Source: an uncultured Bacteroidota bacterium (GTDB lineage: Bacteria > Bacteroidota > Bacteroidia > Chitinophagales > Saprospiraceae). From it: a DNA stretch of 10,119 nt. Of this stretch, positions 5,264 through 10,119 are shown one piece after another. The stretch spans positions 1-10,119 of the forward strand of contig CALEYM010000536.1 of assembly GCA_937926185.1 (NCBI GenBank), read 5' to 3'. A model generated the notes under the pieces. That model was given only the letters and a program-made list of their open reading frames with translations, did no database searches and was not told the origin of the DNA. Position 1 is the first letter of the stretch; each line of letters begins with the position of its first letter. The position numbers and the translations under genes are program-made.

Positions 5264-6874
5264 ATGAACAGCACAATCGCCCTCCTGGCATTCCCCCTGT
5301 TGTCGTTTCTGCTGGCTGCCTGCCAAAGCCCAGGGCGCCCGGGCGAAAACAGCTCCGGCGCCTTTCGCGAACCCCACCGCCCCCAATTCCACTTCACCCC
5401 ACCGGCGAAATGGATGAACGACCCCAACGGCATGGTTTTTTACGATGGCGAATACCACCTGTTCTACCAGTATTACCCCGACAGTACCGTGTGGGGCCCC
5501 ATGCACTGGGGCCATGCCGTGAGCCCCGATATGGTGCACTGGGAGCACTTGCCCATTGCCTTGTACCCCGATTCACTGGGGTACATTTTTTCGGGCAGCG
5601 CCGTGGTGGACTGGAACAATACCAGCGGATTCGGCCCCGAGTCCTCGGGGGGCAAACCGCCGCTGGTGGCCATTTTTACTTACCACAACATGCCGGCTGA
5701 AAAGGCCGGCCGCCGGGATTTCCAGTACCAGGGCATCGCGTACAGCAACGACCGGGGCCGCGGCTGGACCAAGTACGCCGGCAATCCCGTGATACCCAAT
5801 GCCGGCAACATTCGCGACTTCCGCGACCCCAAGGTCATTTGGGATGAACAGTCCAAACAATGGGTCATGGTTTTTGCCGCGAACGACCACGTCAAATTCT
5901 GGGGCTCGAAAGACCTGAAGAAATGGGAACACCTGTCCGATTTCGGAAAAGACCGGGGCTCGCACGGCGGCGTTTGGGAATGTCCGGATCTTTTCCCCCT
6001 GCGGGTGGAAAAAACCGGTGAAACGAAATGGGTACTGTTGCTCAGCATAAATCCCGGCGGCCCCAATGGCGGCTCGGCCACGCAGTACTTTATCGGAAAT
6101 TTTGACGGCCAGAATTTTACGCTGGATGAATCTTTCGCCCCGTCGGTCAAAGGTGAAAAAGCGGTCTGGCTCGACTACGGCCGCGACAATTACGCCGGCG
6201 TCACCTGGTCGGACATTCCCGCGGCGGACGGCCGCCGCCTGTTTCTGGGATGGATGAGCAACTGGGATTACGCGCAGGCAGTGCCCACCGAAGCCTGGCG
6301 CAGTGCCATGACGCTGCCCCGGAGCCTGGAACTGCGCAAAACGCAAGTCGGCTACCGGCTGTTCTCCCAACCCGTCCGCGAACTGGCATCCCTGCGGGAA
6401 AATACCCGCGCACTGGAACCCGGCGACATACAGCGCCAACTCGACCTGACGCAAAAAACCGGCCTGTCCCCCGCTCAAATGGAACTGATCCTGGAATTTG
6501 AACCCCGGCCCGGGGCTCCTGCCGACTTTGGCGTGGAACTTTCGAACAGCAAAGGCGAACGCTACCGTGTCGGGTATAATGCCGCTACCGGACGGTTTTA
6601 CAGCGACCGTACCGGGGCTGGCCAGCACGCCTTTTCCGAAAAATTCGGCGCCGCGGTACACACCGCACCCAGGCTTTCAACCGGTAAAACCATCAGGTTT
6701 CACTTGTGCTTCGATGTGGCCTCGGCCGAGCTGTTTGCCGATGAAGGCGCAACGGTTATGACCGACATCTTCTTTCCCACTGAAACATTTAGTATGGCTA
6801 AAATTTATGTGGATAAGGGCGGGGTGAACCTCGTCAGAGGCGAAGCGTGGGCTTTGAAACAGATATGGGACTGA
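5264..6874 (+). CDS. Glycoside hydrolase family 32 lipoprotein (levanase/inulinase/invertase-like fructan hydrolase)
   Basis: A 536-residue GH32 enzyme that should hydrolyse beta-fructosidic bonds in sucrose, levan or inulin. The signal sequence ends in a lipobox (LLAAC, Cys20), so it is likely anchored in the periplasm or outer membrane. The three catalytic acids are in place: Asp53 nucleophile in WMNDPNG, Asp188 stabiliser in FRDPK, and Glu239 acid/base in WECPD. Other family marks are HLFYQYYP, WGPMHWGHAVS, IFSGSAV and the MSNWDYA...PTEAWRSAMTLPR stretch (331-353). The five-blade propeller spans about 40-355 and the beta-sandwich about 375-536. The length is normal for exo-acting bacterial members, with no extra carbohydrate-binding module. 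The fold is certain, but preference among levan, inulin and sucrose cannot be read from sequence alone. It is divergent from the hybrid regulator and has a -7 promoter element 38 bases upstream. The downstream gene begins 104 bases later. Confidence 0.96.
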   Translation: MNSTIALLAFPLLSFLLAACQSPGRPGENSSGAFREPHRPQFHFTPPAKWMNDPNGMVFYDGEYHLFYQYYPDSTVWGPMHWGHAVSPDMVHWEHLPIALYPDSLGYIFSGSAVVDWNNTSGFGPESSGGKPPLVAIFTYHNMPAEKAGRRDFQYQGIAYSNDRGRGWTKYAGNPVIPNAGNIRDFRDPKVIWDEQSKQWVMVFAANDHVKFWGSKDLKKWEHLSDFGKDRGSHGGVWECPDLFPLRVEKTGETKWVLLLSINPGGPNGGSATQYFIGNFDGQNFTLDESFAPSVKGEKAVWLDYGRDNYAGVTWSDIPAADGRRLFLGWMSNWDYAQAVPTEAWRSAMTLPRSLELRKTQVGYRLFSQPVRELASLRENTRALEPGDIQRQLDLTQKTGLSPAQMELILEFEPRPGAPADFGVELSNSKGERYRVGYNAATGRFYSDRTGAGQHAFSEKFGAAVHTAPRLSTGKTIRFHLCFDVASAELFADEGATVMTDIFFPTETFSMAKIYVDKGGVNLVRGEAWALKQIWD

Positions 6875-6936
6875 GCTCTGACGAAAAAGACCATACGGGT
6901 TGATTTAACGCATTGGTATATTGTAAAAAAAAACGC

Positions 6937-6958
6937 TTGCATTGTGCCGCCAATGCAA
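6937..6958. other. Perfect stem-loop in the leader of the beta-barrel gene
   Basis: TTGCATTG (6937-6944) and CAATGCAA (6951-6958) form a perfect 8-bp stem around TGCCGC, 20 bases before the ATG at 6979. The plus strand has nine A just before it (6925-6933). Read on the minus strand the stem is followed, after GCG, by nine T, which is terminator-like, yet no minus-strand gene ends here. On the plus strand it could affect translation of the beta-barrel gene or protect the mRNA 5' end. Confidence 0.5.
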
Positions 6959-6978
6959 AAACGATAAATCAGCGTGTT

Positions 6979-8073
6979 ATGCGAAAAGTCCGACTTTACC
7001 TGCTTTTTTGCCTCTTATGGCCCCTGTCCGCGGCTGCCCAGGGGGGTGATGTTATGCTGCTGCCGTCGGGTGGGGAAACAGATGTCCCGGCTTCCCCTGA
7101 TACGGCTGACAGGCGATATTGCCCGCCCAGGATAACCGGCATGAGTCCGGCCCGCTTCGTCACTATTGGCTGGGATTGGCAATTGCCCTATACGGCCGAA
7201 TTTTCCCCTATTGGCTCATACAAAAAGGATGAGGGTGCGCCTGTCGCCGAATCGGGGCGCATCCGTTCCACGCAAGGCCTGCGCCTGAGCGCCAGTATCC
7301 CCGTGATCGCGCGTGAACGCGTGGTTTGGCAACTGGGCTTCAATTTCTGGAACCTCACCTACGACGCCGAGACCACCCTTCAAACGCCGGAAAGTGCCGG
7401 GCTCCTCACACAACTGAATGACAACGGCCTGCGCACTGCCGGCTTGAACACTACTGTATTTAAGCCGCTCGGCGAAAAACAATTTCTGATCCTGCAAGGC
7501 GCTGCCGACCTGAGCGGCGATTACAGCCTGAAAAAATTCCAGAAGCCGCGTTACCTCCGCTATTCGGTAGCCGCGGTGTGGGGCAAACGCCCGCACGACC
7601 GTATGCAATGGGGCCTCGGCCTCTCGCGCACCTACCGCGCCGGGCAAGCGAATATTTTTCCCGTCGTGATGTTCAACTGGACGGCCCCCAATCGAAAATG
7701 GGGTACGGAAATCCTGTTGCCCGCCCGGGCCCACCTGCGCCGCACCTTTTCAGCGAAAAACTTCCTGCTGGCCGGCTACGAACTGGAAGGACAAAGCTAC
7801 CGTATTCACGAACTGTCGGATGCGGAGCGCAGCCTGGAAATCCGCCGCGGCGAACTGCGCGCCCGGCTGGAATATCAGCGCCAACTCAGCGGCTTTATCT
7901 GGATCGCCCTGCAAGCTGGCTACCGCTTCAACTGGTCCTTTAATGCCGATTACCTGCCCGACGACGGCAAAGATTTCTCCCGGGGCTTCTCCGGCAACCA
8001 GCCTTATGCCATGCTCAATGCCCCGGGAAATGCCCCGTATTTTAATGTAAGTCTGAATGTTGTACGGCCCTGA
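6979..8073 (+). CDS. Predicted outer-membrane beta-barrel protein of unknown function
   Basis: A 364-residue exported protein. ATG 6979 is chosen because it begins a clean signal peptide (MRKVRLYLLFCLLWPLSAAAQ, cut near residue 20). An upstream TTG at 6913 would add 22 unlikely residues. The mature protein has alternating hydrophobic/polar segments with aromatic girdles, such as VVWQLGFNFWNLTY, MQWGLGLSRTY, FIWIALQAGYRFNW and PYFNVSLNVV at the C-terminus, as in outer-membrane barrels of about 8-14 strands. A region around residues 37-54 (RRYCPPRITGMSPARFVT) lies before the first strands. It resembles Bacteroidota barrels of the DUF6268 kind, from memory and not checked. It follows the GH32 gene by 104 bases in the same direction and may be co-transcribed. 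No transport or enzyme motif is seen, so I give it no function. Confidence 0.8.
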   Translation: MRKVRLYLLFCLLWPLSAAAQGGDVMLLPSGGETDVPASPDTADRRYCPPRITGMSPARFVTIGWDWQLPYTAEFSPIGSYKKDEGAPVAESGRIRSTQGLRLSASIPVIARERVVWQLGFNFWNLTYDAETTLQTPESAGLLTQLNDNGLRTAGLNTTVFKPLGEKQFLILQGAADLSGDYSLKKFQKPRYLRYSVAAVWGKRPHDRMQWGLGLSRTYRAGQANIFPVVMFNWTAPNRKWGTEILLPARAHLRRTFSAKNFLLAGYELEGQSYRIHELSDAERSLEIRRGELRARLEYQRQLSGFIWIALQAGYRFNWSFNADYLPDDGKDFSRGFSGNQPYAMLNAPGNAPYFNVSLNVVRP

Positions 8074-8090
8074 CCCCGGCCAGTTGCAGC

Positions 8091-8109
8091 GCCCTTGCGA
8101 CGCGAGGGC
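8091..8109 (+). terminator. Hairpin after the beta-barrel gene
   Basis: GCCCTTGC and GCGAGGGC pair over 8 bp (one G.U) around the loop GAC, 17 bases after the stop codon at 8071-8073. There is no T-run after it, so it may be a weak terminator or an mRNA 3'-end stabiliser. It separates this gene from the promoter of the next one. Confidence 0.45.
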
Positions 8110-8171
8110 AGTGACATTTCCGGCAAGCTATTGGATCGTCCGGTTAAATTAAAATAAATATAAAATTCTGG

Positions 8172-8202
8172 TTTAATATGTAAAAAGAGATTTATATATT
8201 TG
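8172..8202 (+). promoter_or_regulatory. Bacteroidota-type promoter for the PD40 lipoprotein gene
   Basis: TATATTTG (8195-8202) matches the -7 consensus TAnnTTTG exactly. TTTA (8172-8175), one mismatch from the -33 TTTG, lies 19 bases upstream, the expected spacing. The surrounding 8140-8200 is strongly AT-rich compared with the coding DNA. The -7 element ends 38 bases before the ATG, the same distance as at the GH32 gene. Confidence 0.6.
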
Positions 8203-8240
8203 CCCTGAATAAACCGTTTCACTTAATTTTCTCCAGTCCA

Positions 8241-10119
8241 ATGAAAAAGCCAATTTTTGCAGCCCCCTGGCAGGGCAGCCTGTTGTTCTTTGTACTCGTA
8301 TCCCTTTCCTTTACCGCTTGTAAAAGTTTTCCAAAAGGGTATCGCCTTATGCTTGAAGGCGAGAACAAGCGCGCTGTCGAAATTTTTAAAAAGAGAGAAA
8401 ACCACCGTACCTACGGGCCGGGCGCCACCTATTACAAGGAGATGCTCGGCTTGGCCGGCATCACCAGTATGTCGGAGTGGGGGAGGGTGCATAACCTGTT
8501 TTGTGAACTGGAAGAGCGGGTAAAAAACATGCCGCTCAAAAAAATGCACAAACTGGCCAAATACCAGGTACGGCCCGCCCGGATACGGGAATCACGGGAA
8601 AACCTGGAAATGCGTATCCTCGAACACCTCTGTCTTTATGGGACGATCGCCCATCTCGATTCCCTGTACGCCCATTTTCCCTGCTGGATAACAAAAGACT
8701 CCCGCGATTCGGTACGCGACGTGATCGTGAATATGACCATCGACCCCAGCCGGCCCGTTTATGAAAACAAATGCCAGGAACGCCTGGGCGCAGGCAGCGG
8801 TTTGGGCCTGCCGGAGGAACGGGCCAAAGGGTTTCCCTGCGTACCCGCCTCCTTACACCGCGAATGGAAAATCAGCTACGACGATGCCATCGGCATCATG
8901 GAGCGGTACAGCGACGCCGTGAAGGAATACAATTACCCGGCTTTCTGGGACATCCGGGAGCATATCTGGGATATTTATAAACTCCAGTATTCGTATTGCG
9001 ACATGAGCCGGTTCAAAAAAGAGAACCCGGACGACGACTATGCCCGGGATTGCTGGTTCGACAACGCACGGGATACCTTCTGTCTCGACCTGTTGCGCCC
9101 TATGCTGGCATTTCACCGCAACAATGCCCACACGGTGCTCGACATCGAGGTGTGCAACCAGATCATTTGTCTTTCCCTGATCGCGGAGGACGCTTTTCAA
9201 CTCAATGCCGCCGAGAAAGAGCAACTGGAGGACGTCCGCCTGATGTCGGACTTGCAGCAGCAGTTTATTTGCCGGAAGTTCAAGTTCGAAGCGCCCGAAC
9301 TGATCTCCAAAGTCGCTGCTCTGGCCCAAAAATATGTCCATCATAAAGCAGTGTATGATCTGGTGCGGGAAATGACCAACTATTTTTTCACCACCGGACA
9401 AATGGGCTATGCCCGGCAGGTCGCACAAACCCTGGCGCCCCTTTTCCCGGATTTGGAAACATGCCCGACCCGGTATGATTTTCAGGTGGGTAAACAAAAG
9501 TGGTTTACCAATTATGCCGCGCTCCTGCAACGCGCCGGCGACAGCATCGCCCTGGTGCAGCCGGTAGCGGCCTGGAACACGCCCGACCACCACGAATACG
9601 CCCTGGTTTCCTGGGCCGAAAACGACGAAGTGTATTTCGTGCGGCGGCATCCCGTTACCGGATCTGCCCAGGTAATGACTTCCCGCTCGAACGGCGCCTC
9701 GTGGTCCAAGCCCGTGGCGGTGCGCGAACTATCGGTGGCCGGCGATATCGAGCCGCTCTCCATCACCGCCGACGGCCGGTATATGCTGCTCCGTTCGGGT
9801 GGCCGCTTGCTGCAATCATACCGCCATGATACGCGCCGGCCCTGGTCGAAGCCTGACCCGCTGCCCATGACGTTCCGTTTCGGCGGCAGAGCCATGCTCT
9901 CGCCCGATGCCTCCCTGTTGCTGATCGAGGATTACGCGACCCGCAAAACCGCGCTCGGCCGCCCGCGAAAGGATATTTTTGTGTCCAAACCGGGCGCCGA
10001 CGGCCGCTATGGGCGTCCGGAATCCATCGGCGACAAAATCAACCTGCCTCGTAGCGACGAGGGCAATCCCTTTCTCGCGATCGGCGGACGTATGCTCGTC
10101 TACACCTCCAACCGGGAAG
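8241..10119 (+). CDS. PD40/WD40-like beta-propeller lipoprotein, 3' end outside the window
   Basis: An open frame of 626 codons begins at ATG 8241 and runs off the end. The signal sequence ends in SLSFTACKS, so Cys27 is probably lipidated (Phe at -3 is less usual). Residues about 30-430 are mostly helical, TPR-like in appearance but without clear repeats, and hold 12 Cys after the lipobox. From about 440 the sequence changes to beta-propeller blades of the PD40 (TolB-like) type: WSKPVAV...IEPLSITADGRYMLL, WSKPDPL...GGRAMLSPDASLLLIEDY, then DIFVSKP...NLPRSDEGNPFLAIGGRMLVYTSNRE, where the window ends. In Bacteroidota such propellers often precede an OmpA-like peptidoglycan-binding domain, as in PorE-type proteins. 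Whether one follows cannot be seen. The role is probably structural or in envelope interactions (inference). It has its own promoter 38 bases upstream and a 167-bp gap from the barrel gene, suggesting a separate transcription unit. Confidence 0.85.
   Translation, partial: MKKPIFAAPWQGSLLFFVLVSLSFTACKSFPKGYRLMLEGENKRAVEIFKKRENHRTYGPGATYYKEMLGLAGITSMSEWGRVHNLFCELEERVKNMPLKKMHKLAKYQVRPARIRESRENLEMRILEHLCLYGTIAHLDSLYAHFPCWITKDSRDSVRDVIVNMTIDPSRPVYENKCQERLGAGSGLGLPEERAKGFPCVPASLHREWKISYDDAIGIMERYSDAVKEYNYPAFWDIREHIWDIYKLQYSYCDMSRFKKENPDDDYARDCWFDNARDTFCLDLLRPMLAFHRNNAHTVLDIEVCNQIICLSLIAEDAFQLNAAEKEQLEDVRLMSDLQQQFICRKFKFEAPELISKVAALAQKYVHHKAVYDLVREMTNYFFTTGQMGYARQVAQTLAPLFPDLETCPTRYDFQVGKQKWFTNYAALLQRAGDSIALVQPVAAWNTPDHHEYALVSWAENDEVYFVRRHPVTGSAQVMTSRSNGASWSKPVAVRELSVAGDIEPLSITADGRYMLLRSGGRLLQSYRHDTRRPWSKPDPLPMTFRFGGRAMLSPDASLLLIEDYATRKTALGRPRKDIFVSKPGADGRYGRPESIGDKINLPRSDEGNPFLAIGGRMLVYTSNRE

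Noticed and set aside
5573..6661. Minus-strand frame of 362 codons across the GH32 gene
   Set aside because: It is a shadow of a GH32 gene with all catalytic motifs intact. GC-rich codon positions keep the opposite frame open.
8853..9650. Minus-strand frame across the PD40 lipoprotein gene
   Set aside because: The plus-strand frame is open for 626 codons with a lipobox and propeller blades. The minus frame has no domain signs.

Overview
The window looks like chromosomal DNA of a fairly GC-rich member of the Bacteroidota, perhaps Saprospiria or Chitinophagia (the class is inference). The evidence is a single-protein hybrid sensor kinase with a receiver and an AraC-type DNA-binding domain, lipoproteins with Bacteroidota-like signal peptides, two TAnnTTTG promoter elements, no strong Shine-Dalgarno sequences, and a PD40-type lipoprotein.

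Layout. At 1-380 (+) is the 3' end of a sugar-porter MFS transporter with an in-frame TAG in transmembrane segment 9. A heptamer tandem repeat (380-407) separates it from a stand-alone receiver protein (442-804, +) in which the phosphoacceptor Asp is Ser. Convergent to this, on the minus strand, lie a secreted protein with two nearly identical four-Cys domains and a bulb-type lectin domain (891-1940) and, upstream of it, a 935-residue hybrid two-component regulator with a TPR sensor (2152-4959). A 304-bp divergent intergenic region follows. The plus strand then carries a GH32 fructan-hydrolase lipoprotein (5264-6874), a predicted outer-membrane beta-barrel protein (6979-8073) and a large lipoprotein with a PD40-type beta-propeller that runs off the window (8241-10119).

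How the parts may work together (inference). A sugar porter, a hybrid regulator divergent from a GH32 enzyme, and a secreted lectin suggest a small carbohydrate-use locus, probably for beta-fructans or sucrose-type sugars. No SusC/SusD pair or fructokinase is visible here. The beta-barrel and PD40 lipoprotein may be a separate envelope unit, since the latter has its own good promoter.

The most unusual observations are: a heptamer repeat with an inverted repeat inserted in frame in the regulator's receiver domain, which could make the gene frameshift-prone; the in-frame stop in the transporter; the phospho-site-less receiver; and the mosaic near-identity of the tandem domains in the lectin protein. 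I did not find a clear, wholly new multigene system.
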